DNA from: Vampirovibrio chlorellavorus
GTDB lineage: Bacteria; Cyanobacteriota; Vampirovibrionia; Vampirovibrionales; Vampirovibrionaceae
Direction of reading: 5' to 3'
Length of the DNA stretch: 64,000 bases
NCBI GenBank assembly: GCA_903866275.1
Contig: CAIPMU010000011.1
Coordinates: 62,001-126,000, forward strand
Shown here: positions 18,916-28,339 of the stretch, one piece after another
Layout: the number at the start of each line of letters is the position of its first letter
Position numbering within the stretch: the stretch's first letter is position 1
Translations under genes and position numbers: made by a program
The notes under the pieces: generated by a model
Seen by the model: only the letters and a program-made list of their open reading frames with translations
The model's database searches: none
What the model was told of the DNA's origin: nothing

Positions 18916-19293
18916 ATGACCTTACAAGAGAGTATGGATCCCCGCATTGGCAGTGTATCTGCCAATGATTACGCCGCAGAAGCGCTGCGCTTGATGATGA
19001 CCCGCCATCTGGGCTGGCTTTTCGTGCTGGATCGCAACGAAATAGCCGGCGTGGTAACGGCCAGGGAACTGGCCCGCTGGCCGGACGAACTCCTGAAAGA
19101 GCGCGATGTACGGGAGTTTCTAACACAACCCTTATTAACCATACCCATTGAAACCGATGAAATGGAAGCCGCGAACCGCTTGCAACGCAGCGGCCTTCGT
19201 TTTGCGGGTATTACCCGCAGCAACCTCCCCGTGGGCTTTATCACCCCGGACGCCCTGATTCAACACAACCAGCTCAGCCTGCTAGCCTGCTAG
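18916..19293 (+). CDS. CBS-domain protein (125 aa)
   Basis: A stand-alone pair of CBS motifs. The first has ESMDPRIGSVSANDYAAEAL, GWLFVLDRNEIAGVVTAREL; the second has VREFLTQPLLTIPIETDEME, RFAGITRSNLPVGFITPDAL. CBS pairs bind adenosine nucleotides and usually regulate a partner. The start at 18916 has GGAG 8 bases before it; the upstream extension to 18832 is poor in protein-like character. The opposing minus-strand frame is a shadow. No partner gene is obvious nearby. Confidence 0.8.
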   Translation: MTLQESMDPRIGSVSANDYAAEALRLMMTRHLGWLFVLDRNEIAGVVTARELARWPDELLKERDVREFLTQPLLTIPIETDEMEAANRLQRSGLRFAGITRSNLPVGFITPDALIQHNQLSLLAC

Positions 19294-19337
19294 ATCTGCC
19301 GCAAGGCAATGGCCTGAGCAACCCCTCAGCCCCGTCG

Positions 19338-19673
19338 CTAGGATCCAAACTTCCGGTTAAAATCGGATGCCCGGACTTCGTGCACCCACCGGGTGAACTG
19401 CCAATGATCGAAGCTCCGACAAAAGCCAATCAGGCTTTTTAACAACTGGGAACCCGTGCGACTCTTGCCTTCAAATAAAGCACGGCCTTCACACTCCAGC
19501 ATGCGGATTTCCGTGTGGATCACGCGACCCACCATATCATCCGGGGCGGGCGGCATAAGCAAAATCCGGGTCAACCAGGTCAGCAGGGCTTGCTCCGGTT
19601 GAACCGAACGGTTCTGTTCCAGTTTTAAATACGCACTGAAGGCTTCCAGAATCAAGCGGCACGTCCTACACAC
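19338..19673 (-). CDS. Hypothetical protein (about 105-111 aa)
   Basis: The frame opens with GTG at 19673, or a TTG at 19655 that has AGGACG about 7 bases upstream. The product is helical and contains RIHTE-like RVIHTEIRMLECEGRALFEG and QLLKSLIGFCRSFDHWQFTR, with several Cys but no clear metal motif. It has no signal peptide. I do not recognise a family. It faces the CBS gene tail to tail with 44 bp between. Confidence 0.45.
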   Translation of the reverse strand: MCRTCRLILEAFSAYLKLEQNRSVQPEQALLTWLTRILLMPPAPDDMVGRVIHTEIRMLECEGRALFEGKSRTGSQLLKSLIGFCRSFDHWQFTRWVHEVRASDFNRKFGS

Positions 19674-19881
19674 TAAAAAAAGTCCAGAAAAAAGCCAGTC
19701 AAAAAAACCAACGATTCAGGCGATCCCGCAGGCAAGCCATGCGAAACCCTATCAGCAACCGTCAATCCATTTGCATGCCTTTTATTCTAGCAGATCCCGC
19801 AAGCTGAGACGCCGCCTGACCAAAGGATTGACAGAATCCCCATGATGTCGAGATGATGGAGAGCACCCCAAACGGCACACG

Positions 19882-20670
19882 CTATTGAAAATCGGTCGAG
19901 TAGATCCAGTGCTGATCATAAAACTTCAGCACCGGATGACGATCCTCGTCCTCCAGCCAGGCCAGCGCCCGCCGGGGAATTTTTTCCTTGCGGGCCGGCG
20001 CATAAGCCTGCTTGCGATGGATGGGTACCACGGCAATCACTTTGCCTTGCCGGGAGATGACCAGCACCTGATAAAACTTTTTGGGCGGCCTGAGCGAAAA
20101 ATGCCCCGAGGCTGGTGTCATGCCGGACGCAGATCCACTGACAGGCTGAATGGCTGCAGAGAGCGCAGGGTCTGCCGGATCCTCCGGTTCATCCGCATCC
20201 GGCAGCATTTTAGGCGTGTTCGAAACGGGCACCATCGACTTGGACGCATAACTGGGTTGTGGCCCACTCAGGGACTGGAGATTCACCTGAGGCGAACCCT
20301 CCTGAACCTCGCCCGGTTTCACCAGATAGTACCCCTTGGGGATTACCCAGCTGTTATAGTGTAGGTCTTGGGTAATGCGGACCAGGGCATAAGGCGTGTA
20401 ATTCTTATTAAACCGATGATAATAATCGTCCAGTTCGCGAGGATCCACCTCATCATAATCACGCGGGGCGGCAGTGTAATACTTTTGCGGCGGATCCGAA
20501 CCGGCCTGCTTCTCCGTACTCCCCGGATTATCGTAAAGTTCCACTCGGCCCGAGCTGGCATCCGTCCAATCGCCATCCCAAGCCAAACCCACCGGCTGAA
20601 CCAGCGTGGTGAGGAGCAGAAAGCCCCAAAGCGTTTTTTGCCAACAACCGATCAAGCCAGCGATCCTCAT
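19882..20670 (-). CDS. Exported hypothetical protein (262 aa)
   Basis: A signal peptide (MRIAGLIGCWQKTLWGFLLL then TTLVQPVGLA) precedes WDGDW. The mature part has a Tyr/Asp-rich segment YDEVDPRELDDYYHRFNKNY, a folded stretch ALVRITQDLHYNSWVIPKGY YLVKPG that looks beta-structured, a disordered Pro/Ser/Asp linker (about 125-185), and a C-terminal domain FYQVLVISRQGKVIAVVPIH ending in HWIYSTDFQ. Probably periplasmic; family not recognised. Confidence 0.7.
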   Translation of the reverse strand: MRIAGLIGCWQKTLWGFLLLTTLVQPVGLAWDGDWTDASSGRVELYDNPGSTEKQAGSDPPQKYYTAAPRDYDEVDPRELDDYYHRFNKNYTPYALVRITQDLHYNSWVIPKGYYLVKPGEVQEGSPQVNLQSLSGPQPSYASKSMVPVSNTPKMLPDADEPEDPADPALSAAIQPVSGSASGMTPASGHFSLRPPKKFYQVLVISRQGKVIAVVPIHRKQAYAPARKEKIPRRALAWLEDEDRHPVLKFYDQHWIYSTDFQ

Positions 20671-20813
20671 ACGGTTACTGTATGCAGTATCGACCCCTTT
20701 TCCAGTTTCTTTGAGAAATTTTTTGCCTCACGCCAATTCAAGTACAGGCATACTTTCCCCACGCCATTATCCAAGAGCCACCCAAGGCCCAACGCTAACT
20801 GAATCGCCGCAAA

Positions 20814-21485
20814 CTATCGGCGCAGGGCGGTAATCGCAGCGGAAAGATCCGCAGATTTAAACACCGCCGATCCGGCCACCAACACATTGGCCCCCGCCGC
20901 GCGCACGGCTTCAGCGTTTTGAGGCGTCACACCCCCATCCACTTCCAGATGAATGGGCCGATCACCGATCAAAGCCTTCACCTGGGCCAGCTTGTGCAGG
21001 CTATGCGGAATAAAACTCTGCCCGCCAAAGCCGGGATTCACGGACATCACCAACACCAGATCCAGCTGATCCAGCACGTTTTCCAGCACTTGCACCGGCG
21101 TAGACGGATTCAGGGACACGCCCGCCTTGCAACCCAAGCGACGAATCTCGCTCAAGGTGCGGTGAAGATGCGGGCAGGCTTCCGCATGCACGGTGATTAC
21201 ATCCGCGCCCGCATCCCGAAAGTCCGCCAGATAGCGATCGGGCTGTTCAATCATCAAATGCACATCGAAGGGCAAGCTGCTGTGCGGGCGCAAAGCCTGA
21301 ATAATCGGCGGCCCCAAGGTCAGGTTGGGCACAAACATGCCGTCCATCACGTCCACATGCACCCAGTCGGCCCCAGCCGCTTCCAGACGCTGCAATTCCT
21401 GCCCAAGCTGGGCGAAATCGGCAGAGAGGATGGAGGGGGCGATCAGCACCTGCTCCGGCTGAAACGTGGGGGGAAACTTGCTCAT
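20814..21485 (-). CDS. rpe: Ribulose-phosphate 3-epimerase
   Basis: Interconverts ribulose 5-phosphate and xylulose 5-phosphate in the pentose phosphate pathway. This 223-aa TIM barrel shows [35 protein letters not shown] with catalytic His and Asp, [31 protein letters not shown] and [13 protein letters not shown] with the second catalytic Asp. The length is usual. Its products feed the split transketolase encoded near 59-60 kb. The ribosome site is weak. Confidence 0.97.
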   Translation of the reverse strand: MSKFPPTFQPEQVLIAPSILSADFAQLGQELQRLEAAGADWVHVDVMDGMFVPNLTLGPPIIQALRPHSSLPFDVHLMIEQPDRYLADFRDAGADVITVHAEACPHLHRTLSEIRRLGCKAGVSLNPSTPVQVLENVLDQLDLVLVMSVNPGFGGQSFIPHSLHKLAQVKALIGDRPIHLEVDGGVTPQNAEAVRAAGANVLVAGSAVFKSADLSAAITALRR

Positions 21486-21674
21486 GATGCTGTGATCTTA
21501 ACCTAAAACCGGCCCAAGGTCATCCAGAGAACACATCGAACGAGAGCCATTGGTATTTAGCGTCGTCAGAAGTTGAAATTGCATGCCGAAGGCTTATTTC
21601 GGTACGTTTTCTATCTTGAACTGTGTCGATAGGCAGTTGTCAGCTGGCCGCAAGACCGCTATGCTGAAGGGACA

Positions 21675-22400
21675 ATGCGCCAACGAAAAGTAAAACCCGC
21701 CAAGTCTTCTCCGCTGAAAAACAATCGGTTGCTGAAAATGCTGCTCTCGCAACTGGCGGGCCAGCCCATGCGCTTTATTCGCGCCTCCTGGAAGATTGAC
21801 GGCGTGAGCCAGCATCCCGAGGCCGCCGCCCTGCTACAAGCCGGAAAGTCGGTGATTTACGCCCTGTGGCATGGGCGCATGTACCTGCTGTTCAAATCCG
21901 TGCCTCTGGATCAGGTGGCCATTCTGGTCAGCCCCAGCAACGACGGGGAATTTATCACCCGCATCGCGCAATGTATTGGGTTTCGGCACTTTGTACGGGG
22001 CTCCCACAAGCGAGGCGGCACGCAAGCGATATTGGGCCTGCACAAGGCCTTACAGGAAGACCGTCATTCCATCGCCTTTACTGTGGACGGCCCACGCGGA
22101 CCACGCTATGTGGTCAAACCCGGCATCATTCGACTGGCCAGCCAGACCGGCGCCCCGATTATCCCCTTGGGGGCCAGTAGTAAGCGCCTGCTCAAAAAAT
22201 TTGACAAGGCCTGGGATCATTTTCACGCCCCGCTGCCGTTTACGGGCATGCACCTGACCTATGGCCAACCCCTGCATGTCCCTTCGGGGTTGAGCGAAGA
22301 AGACATCCTGCATTACAGCCGTACCCTTGAGGCTGAACTGATGAAGATCAATCTGGAAGCGGATCAGGTCTACGGCTTCCGTGAAAAAGAGCGTCTGTAA
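21675..22400 (+). CDS. DUF374 / LpxL-like lysophospholipid acyltransferase
   Basis: A 241-aa protein with the DUF374 pattern: VIYALWHGRMYLLF (catalytic His), VSPSNDGEFITRIAQCIGF, RGSHKRGGTQAILGL, and AFTVDGPRGPRYVVKPGIIR LA followed by GAPIIPLG. The family is related to lipid A and phospholipid acyltransferases and is common in Gram-negative bacteria, often near Kdo/lipid A genes. A basic N-terminus with a weak amphipathic helix suggests peripheral membrane binding. GAAGGG lies close before the ATG. Exact substrate unknown. Confidence 0.88.
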   Translation: MRQRKVKPAKSSPLKNNRLLKMLLSQLAGQPMRFIRASWKIDGVSQHPEAAALLQAGKSVIYALWHGRMYLLFKSVPLDQVAILVSPSNDGEFITRIAQCIGFRHFVRGSHKRGGTQAILGLHKALQEDRHSIAFTVDGPRGPRYVVKPGIIRLASQTGAPIIPLGASSKRLLKKFDKAWDHFHAPLPFTGMHLTYGQPLHVPSGLSEEDILHYSRTLEAELMKINLEADQVYGFREKERL

Positions 22401-22518
22401 GTTCAAAAGTACCCTGCCATCAACCAAAACCTCAAGGCTAGTGTGCTTTTAGCCGCAGCCACCCATTTCCTAACGCAAAAGGCTAGCCCGCGCTTAAGGG
22501 CTCCTTTACAATGTTAAG

Positions 22519-23244
22519 ATGACCATCACCATTTCGCATCATCGCCAGATTTTAGCGTATTCCGTGCAAAAGCGACCCATTGAGGGCGTTTTCTTTGGCC
22601 CGCAAACATCCGTGCGCCTAAACACGCTGTTTATCGGGGTATTTCATGGCGATGAAGGCAACAGCGCCGACCTGCTGAGCCGCCTGATCACCCACTTTCA
22701 GGCAGGCCAGTTTGCGGGAGAGGCCATTGATTTTGAACAACGGCCCGTGCTGGTGATTCCCGTACTCAACCCGGACGGGCTGGTTGCCAAAACGCGGGTG
22801 AACGCCAACCACGTAGATCTCAACCGCAACTACCCCACGCCGGATTGGCAGGTAGATAACGAGAATACGCCCTATTACAGTGGCCCCAGCCCGGCCAGTG
22901 AGCCGGAAACCCGGCTGGTGATGTCCCTCATCGAAACCTATCAGCCCCAGAAGATTATAACCGTACATTGCCCCTACCGGGTCATCAACTTTGACGGCCC
23001 CGCCCAGCCGTTGGCCGAAGCCATGGCCGTAAGCTCGGGTTACCCCGTGGTGGCCAGCATAGGCTACCCCACACCGGGTTCTTTTGGGACTTACGCGGGC
23101 GTGGAACGCCACATCCCCGTGGTAACGCTGGAACTACCGCCCAACCCGGACGATGTGCCTGACCCGGAGCTGCCGCCTGCCGAATCGCTGGATCAAAACT
23201 GGCAAAGCAACCGGATGAGTTTAGACGACGCCATTCGGTTCTAA
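22519..23244 (+). CDS. M14-family zinc carboxypeptidase (MpaA-like)
   Basis: A 241-aa protein with the metal ligands of the M14/succinylglutamate desuccinylase group: IGVFHGDEGNS (H-x-x-E), PVLNPDGL, HVDLNRNYPTPDW, the third ligand in ITVHCPYRVI, and the catalytic Glu in PVVTLELPP. It most resembles murein-peptide amidase MpaA, which trims tripeptide from recycled peptidoglycan. No signal peptide, so it is cytoplasmic, as for MpaA. The substrate is inferred from family resemblance. Confidence 0.82.
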   Translation: MTITISHHRQILAYSVQKRPIEGVFFGPQTSVRLNTLFIGVFHGDEGNSADLLSRLITHFQAGQFAGEAIDFEQRPVLVIPVLNPDGLVAKTRVNANHVDLNRNYPTPDWQVDNENTPYYSGPSPASEPETRLVMSLIETYQPQKIITVHCPYRVINFDGPAQPLAEAMAVSSGYPVVASIGYPTPGSFGTYAGVERHIPVVTLELPPNPDDVPDPELPPAESLDQNWQSNRMSLDDAIRF

Positions 23245-23273
23245 GAGACTTTTCAGATAGCCTCTTAGCAAAT

Positions 23274-23305
23274 AAAAAGAACCTACCAGATGGCAGGTTC
23301 TTTTT
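23274..23305. terminator. Bidirectional intrinsic terminator
   Basis: An 11-bp stem (AAAAAGAACCT / AGGTTCTTTTT) with a 10-base loop between two convergent genes. Both strands give a run of T after the stem, so it can serve the M14 peptidase gene and the rpsA gene. Confidence 0.9.
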
Positions 23306-23332
23306 AGATTTAGCTTGGCTTAAACCCGGAGA

Positions 23333-24475
23333 CTATTCCACGTTAGCGGGTTGGTGCTCGCGGGGGCCACGATTGTAGTCATCGGAAAGCGGAGTGAAGC
23401 TAAGGCTGATGCGACGTTCATCCGGGCTGAATTTCACCACGAATGTCTTGATCGATTGGCCCACTTCCAGCTTGGTCGCTTTGCGGTGTTCGTACTCGTT
23501 AATGTCTTTACTGGGCAGCAAGGCTTCCACACCCGGATATACTTCCACGAAAGCACCGAAGTGCTTCATGCGGGTAATGGTGCCTTCCACTTCATCGCCC
23601 AGGCCCAATTCCTTGGTCACTTCGTTCCAGGGATCGGCATGCTGGCCTTTGATGGAAAGGCTGACGCGCTGTTTGTCGTGATCGATACCAATCACTTCAA
23701 CCTGAATCACATCGCCAATGCTGAGAATGTCGGAAGGATGCTCCACCCAGCGCCAGGACATTTGCGAGAGGGGCAGCAAGCCATCGACGCCGCCCAGGTC
23801 CACGAAGGCCCCGAAATCGGTGAGACGAACGACTTCGCCTTCCACCACAACGCCTTCATGCAACTTGGAGAACAGGTCTTTGCGCTGCTCGGCCATTTGC
23901 TCGGCGATCATTTTGCGATGAGAGAGAATAATGTTGTTGCGTTGACGGTCCAGGTTGATGATTTTGGCGGGCAATTCCTGACCGACCAACTCTTCCAGGG
24001 CCTGTTTCACGCGCAGGTGGCTGGAAGGAATGAAGCCACGCAGGCCCATCACGTCCACCAGGAGACCACCTTTGACCACTGCGGTGACTTTGCACTGCAC
24101 CACAATGTCGTTGTTCATTAATTCTTCGAGTTTATTCCAGTTTTGTGCGGTTTGCACACGACGAAGGGACAAAGTGAGCTGGCCATCTTCATCTTCTTCA
24201 AACAGAATGTAGAAATCGAAATCTTCGCCGGGTTTCAGGGCGGCCTGTGCAGTGGCATAGGGTGTAGCCACTTCTTTGTTGGGCAAGAAAGCCGCTGTCT
24301 TAGCGCCAATATCTATCAAAGCACCGTTGGATTCAAGGGCGATTACAGAGCCCCGAACAATTTCGCCGCGCTTAAAGGCGTAATCGAACTGTTGGAGCAG
24401 TCTTTCAAACTCAAGCTTTTCAGGCGTCTGCATTTCCTCATCCCCGTAGGAGGGGTGGACTTTGCGGGGGGACAT
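23333..24475 (-). CDS. rpsA: Ribosomal protein S1-type, four S1 domains
   Basis: A 380-aa RNA-binding protein with four S1/OB repeats: IVRGSVIALESNGALIDIGA, VVQCKVTAVVKGGLLVDVMG, VVEGEVVRLTDFGAFVDLGG and VEGTITRMKHFGAFVEVYPG. The last two keep the F-x-H-FGAFV RNA-binding face. Four repeats is the short S1 form found in cyanobacteria, actinobacteria and others, versus six in E. coli. S1 helps the small subunit load mRNA. The start at 24475 has GGAGG about 12 bases before it; a further upstream start adds 19 residues. The tail PREHQPANVE is short and disordered. Confidence 0.9.
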   Translation of the reverse strand: MSPRKVHPSYGDEEMQTPEKLEFERLLQQFDYAFKRGEIVRGSVIALESNGALIDIGAKTAAFLPNKEVATPYATAQAALKPGEDFDFYILFEEDEDGQLTLSLRRVQTAQNWNKLEELMNNDIVVQCKVTAVVKGGLLVDVMGLRGFIPSSHLRVKQALEELVGQELPAKIINLDRQRNNIILSHRKMIAEQMAEQRKDLFSKLHEGVVVEGEVVRLTDFGAFVDLGGVDGLLPLSQMSWRWVEHPSDILSIGDVIQVEVIGIDHDKQRVSLSIKGQHADPWNEVTKELGLGDEVEGTITRMKHFGAFVEVYPGVEALLPSKDINEYEHRKATKLEVGQSIKTFVVKFSPDERRISLSFTPLSDDYNRGPREHQPANVE

Positions 24476-24580
24476 AGGGTGAGATACCTCCAAAGAGAAC
24501 AAAATAGAAGGGTTGGACTTATGCACGAGCATAGCCCAACCTGTGAATTATATCAATAATATCACGGGAATCAGAAGTGT

Positions 24581-25621
24581 CTAATCGATTAATTGTTGTA
24601 GAAACGCGGAAGAGCGCAGCTTGCCCAAGGCCCGGATTTCCGTCTGGCGCACACATTCCCGGGTTACACCATGCAGTTTGCCGATTTCCTCCAGCGTCAT
24701 CTTGCTTTTTGTAACAATTTTATCGACCGATTTGTTACATGGGTTTGCGGAGATAAACCCAAACCGCCGAAAGACCACATCACGCTCCCGATCATCGAGG
24801 TGGTTCAGGAGAGCCAGACGCAAGAGCCCCACCGCATTGGCCTGCTGCAACGCCAGCCCCGGCTCTGGCAAGGAGTCATCCTCAATGGTTTCCCCGAGAC
24901 TTTGAGTATTGCCATCTTTCAGGGTCACTTCCGCCTCCAGGCTCATCATGCGTTGGGCCGCCTGACTCAGTTTCTGGATTTTTTTAAGGGAGACACCCAT
25001 GAATTTTGCCAGTTCAGCATCCGTGGCGGGGCGGTTCAATTTCTCTTTGAGGAGGTGGCGGGCACGACGCAGCTTGATCACGCTATCCAGGACATGGCCG
25101 GGCAAGCGGATGGGCCGGTCATGCTCGGCAAAGGCCTGAAAGACCGACTGCTTGATCCACCAGGTGGCATAGGTGGAAAAGCGATAACCCAAGCGATAGT
25201 TGAACTTGTCCACAGCCTTCATCAGGCCCAGATTGCCTTCCTGAATCAGATCCATGAAGGCGGCCCCCCGGCCCGCATAGCGCTTGGCGATTTGAATGAC
25301 CAGCCTCAGGTTGGCTTGGGCCAAAGCCTGTTTCGCCGATAAATCGCCCTGCTCAATGCGCTGAGCCAGGGCCACTTCGCCATCCCGATCCAGCAAATCC
25401 GATTGCTTGCTGACGGATCGGAGGTACCAGACCGAGAGCTCTTCCAGGGCCTCCCGATTTGAAAGACCCGCAGCCGGGCTCGAACAAGTTTCGCGCGCTG
25501 GAGACACTGAATGAGACAGAAAAACCGAATCAGTTGGCTCATCCGCTGTCTCAGCCAAGGTCAAGTCCAATTCGGACCATTCCACTTCTTCAGGGAAAAA
25601 TTGGCGCAATGCTTGAGTCAT
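24581..25621 (-). CDS. Sigma-70 family factor (RpoD/group 2 type)
   Basis: A 346-aa sigma factor. Region 1.2-like: WYLRSVSKQSDLLDRDGEVA; region 2: LRLVIQIAKRYAGRGAAFMD, LIQEGNLGLMKAVDKFNYRL, FSTYATWWIKQSVFQAFAEH; region 3: RPATDAELAKFMGVS; region 4: TLEEIGKLHGVTRECVRQTE. The N-terminal 60 residues are acidic and variable. Between the 4.1 helix (VVFRRFGF) and the TLEEIG helix there are about 18 extra residues (ISANPCNKSVDKIVTKSK) where other RpoD proteins have about five. Length and missing region 1.1 suggest group 2 rather than the housekeeping factor, though in small genomes it could be primary. GGAGGG lies 8 bases before the chosen ATG. Confidence 0.9.
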   Translation of the reverse strand: MTQALRQFFPEEVEWSELDLTLAETADEPTDSVFLSHSVSPARETCSSPAAGLSNREALEELSVWYLRSVSKQSDLLDRDGEVALAQRIEQGDLSAKQALAQANLRLVIQIAKRYAGRGAAFMDLIQEGNLGLMKAVDKFNYRLGYRFSTYATWWIKQSVFQAFAEHDRPIRLPGHVLDSVIKLRRARHLLKEKLNRPATDAELAKFMGVSLKKIQKLSQAAQRMMSLEAEVTLKDGNTQSLGETIEDDSLPEPGLALQQANAVGLLRLALLNHLDDRERDVVFRRFGFISANPCNKSVDKIVTKSKMTLEEIGKLHGVTRECVRQTEIRALGKLRSSAFLQQLID

Positions 25622-26817
25622 CAACAAGACCCTCCTTCTGTTCTCTGATTTTCAGTGGTTGATTTTCACTTCACTCACTTAGGAAAAAATGAACCGGTAA
25701 AGTTAACCCGCACTTCGATGACCAGAAACCGACTATCCTCCAAAAACCCGTTAAGAGGCATGGGGGTCTGCCTGACTGGCCCCATTGGGCAAGTTGTCCG
25801 AAGGCATCGCGCCCATTTAGCAACAGTCCGCACAAACCGAAATGCCGGTATTCAGGCCGAAAATGGCAAGCATAATAGCCCTGCTCGAATTGCTATAACG
25901 GCCTAGTCACACTGACCATCGCCTGAAATTGAAACGTCGGATTTAAGCACTCATTCCAAAAATCAATACAAAACCTCCTTATCAGTCAGATGTCTCCGTA
26001 TGCTAATGAAACAAAAAAAATGAAACCAAAGATGACACGCAACCTGTTAAACTCCAGGACCCTGATTTAAGGTGCAGCCTTGGGTTTCAGTGGTCAAACG
26101 GCCAGCTGTGGAATAACGCTGGATCATAAAGGACTCAAAAGGTGTCCCAAAGAAAAGAGCCTTGTCAAATCGGCAAGGCTTTCCCTTCTAGCATGTATTG
26201 TCGAGAGGAGTGTGAGTAAGGGGAGCGCGTAATTAAATTTCATCTTGAATTCAACCTGGGCAATCACGAAGCACACGATGCCCATTGATGTATCCGGGAC
26301 GAGCGTACCCGGGTTAAAGCCATCCATTGTCTTCCTGAAAACCCATTCAGGGTTACGTTAGATTGAATGACGACAATTGCGAAAAACAACTCAATTCTTC
26401 AGGCCGGACGAGGAGGACTCAAAATATAAAAAACTTTGAGAATAACACGTTGACTTGCTACCGATGGGACATTAATCCACTAAATCCAAATCTCTTTTTC
26501 CATCACTGCCTGTGTCTTACTCGGGGCAGGGGGAGCGTTTCAACTCGGCCCCGCTTCGATATTTAAACTATATTCCATTGTTATATACTTTTCAATCACA
26601 TGACCCCTTTTTAGTTACATTTATTCACAAATAGTTTAAAAAACAAAAACCAAATACATCCTCAAAACCCCAGTAAAACCAAGGGTTAGCAGCTCAAAAT
26701 GGATGCCTGCATCCGCAAGCATGACCAGGCTAGCCAGCAGGACTGCTCCAAACATCCCCGGAAAAATCACAAAAAACAGGCAAACCAACCCTCTTGCCCT
26801 ACAAGAAGAAAACTCGC
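25622..26817. other. Gene-poor region
   Basis: About 1.2 kb with only short, unconvincing frames (up to 83 codons, no good ribosome sites, poor composition). It is AT-rich with stop codons in all frames. A weak hairpin AGCCTTG / CAAGGCT lies at 26158-26181. A possible promoter-like TTGACT is at about 26450. It may hold the sigma-factor promoter, an untranslated RNA or decayed sequence; nothing can be assigned. Confidence 0.5.
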
Positions 26818-26971
26818 CCTCTTTCCAAAAAGAGGCAAAGCCTCTTTTCCTAAGCCCAAAAAGGCGCCACAGCCACGCACAAGAAAACAGCACCTGGAGG
26901 GGTTTGGGGAAAACATTTTCCCCAATGGAGGGAGTTTGAGGGAGGCTAGCCTCCCTCAAGACCAATCAGCT
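26818..26971 (-). repeat. Dispersed 3'-end palindromic element, copy A
   Basis: On the minus strand this 154-bp block aligns along nearly its full length with 37306-37460. It contains three palindromes: a perfect 24-bp one at 26936-26959 (arms TTGAGGGAGGCT), GGGGAAAA-CA-TTTTCCCC at 26906-26923, and AAAAGAGGC-AAA-GCCTCTTTT at about 26828-26848. Its left end overlaps the stop codon of the radical SAM gene. An apparent 109-codon frame across it is an artefact of the repeat. Confidence 0.8.
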
Positions 26972-27904
26972 CAAACGAGTTGCTACAAACCTACACTTAT
27001 CCCCTTGCCTTGTCCCACGACGCGCAAACTCCGCGTCAATCTCATTCATCAGCTCCAGCTTGCGCTGCAACCAGAGGGGGGCCACCACGTGCTGATGATG
27101 ACCATTTCCGGCCACGCGATGAATAATACAATCGGGATGCAGGCGCTCAATAAAATCACAGATCAGGGAGACATAGGCCTCCTGATCCAGCGGTTGCCAC
27201 TCACCACGCAGAAACTGGGCAGCCAGAGGTGTCTTTTCCATCGCACAGAGCAAATGAATCTTCACCCCCTGTACCCGCAACTGAGCCAGGGTATCAGCGG
27301 TTTCCATCTGATCCGCCCAACTTTCGCCGGGGAGATCGAGGATCACATGGATACAGTGATCGATCTCGTACTTTCGCGTCAGTTCATAAGCGGTGAGGAA
27401 ATCCTCAAAGGTTTCAGCCCGGTTCAAGAGATCGAGGGTGCGGTTGTGGATGGTTTGCATGCCATACTCCACAGACACGTATTGCATCCGTTCCTTATAA
27501 GAAGCAATAAGGGCAATGATTTCTTCATCCACGCAGTCGGGGCGAGTGGAGATGGCCAGGCCAATAATGTCGGGGTGGGCCACACAGGCTTCATCGTAGA
27601 GGGCCTTGAGGCGTTCTACGGGGGCATAAGTATTGGTGAAGCTTTGGAAGTAGGCGATAAACTTTTCGGCCTTAAAGCGTTTACGCTGCTTTTCCATATT
27701 TTTCAGAAGCTGGTCTGTAATGGAATCACGGCGATCCTGGGCGCGAGAGGAAGAACCGGTCTGATCGCAGAAGGTGCAACCGCCATAGGCCTTCACGCCA
27801 TCGCGATTGGGGCAGGTAAAACCAGCATCCAAAGTGAGCTTATAGGTTTTGGCACCCAGCTTTTCACGCAGATACTGGCTGTAAGGGCGGTACGGTTTAC
27901 TCAT
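26966..27904 (-). CDS. TIGR01212/YhcC-type radical SAM protein
   Basis: A 312-aa radical SAM enzyme. The cluster motif is the family's spaced form, FTCPNRDGVKAYGGCTFCDQ, with three Cys for the 4Fe-4S cluster. Further family segments are FQSFTNTYAPVERLKALYDE, IGLAISTRPDCV, YVSVEYGMQTIHNRTLDLLN RA and HVILDLPGESW. The reaction of this family is unknown. The start at 27904 (MSKPYRPYSQYLREKLG) matches the family; a TTG 15 bases upstream is possible. The stop lies in the repeat element, so the final residues could be supplied by the insertion. Confidence 0.88.
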   Translation of the reverse strand: MSKPYRPYSQYLREKLGAKTYKLTLDAGFTCPNRDGVKAYGGCTFCDQTGSSSRAQDRRDSITDQLLKNMEKQRKRFKAEKFIAYFQSFTNTYAPVERLKALYDEACVAHPDIIGLAISTRPDCVDEEIIALIASYKERMQYVSVEYGMQTIHNRTLDLLNRAETFEDFLTAYELTRKYEIDHCIHVILDLPGESWADQMETADTLAQLRVQGVKIHLLCAMEKTPLAAQFLRGEWQPLDQEAYVSLICDFIERLHPDCIIHRVAGNGHHQHVVAPLWLQRKLELMNEIDAEFARRGTRQGDKCRFVATRLS

Positions 27905-28339
27905 TCGTGTGCAGGCCAATCGATTGGGAATTCAGGGACAAGAGAACATCGCGAAAATAACAGGAGGCGGATCGGCTTTTATCCTACTCAAGTCGCAGAC
28001 CGTTGGCAATGATGCGGGCGTTTCAGTCAGCCCCGCTGTCAAGAACCGTCAGCCCCAAAACCGGTACCTTCAAAACAGGGTCAATGAAAAATTGTACGGC
28101 TTGCTGAACGCGGCAACCCCATCGAGCCCGCTTTTTGTCGAATCTAAACTCAAATTTAGAATACGCTCAGGACGTTTTGACCTTAGTGTGCGCGTAACAT
28201 GTCTTTTCATCGGATGTTGCTTTTGCTAGATTCGAATCAGAAAAAACAATGTGTTCCGTGGACTTTCATATATTCGTAGTCAATTCACCTCAAATTTAGA
28301 GAAGACTGACCCCATTTTAAATTTTGGAGGAGAGGATTC
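27905..28339. other. Intergenic region with a short direct repeat
   Basis: About 435 bp between the leftward radical SAM gene and the rightward TrkA-C-like gene, presumably holding both promoters. The 12-mer CTCAAATTTAGA occurs twice (near 28149 and 28287), each time within a TCTAAA/TTTAGA-like dyad. I see no credible gene here; the 106-codon rightward frame has no ribosome site. Confidence 0.45.

Noticed and set aside
18668-19126. A 152-codon minus-strand frame over the CBS gene
   Set aside because: The plus-strand CBS motifs and ribosome site are convincing; this frame is Arg/Pro/Leu-rich shadow.
26699-28012. A 437-codon plus-strand frame and a 109-codon minus-strand frame
   Set aside because: The first runs through the repeat element and antisense to the radical SAM gene; the second is translation of the palindromic repeat. 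Neither has a ribosome site.
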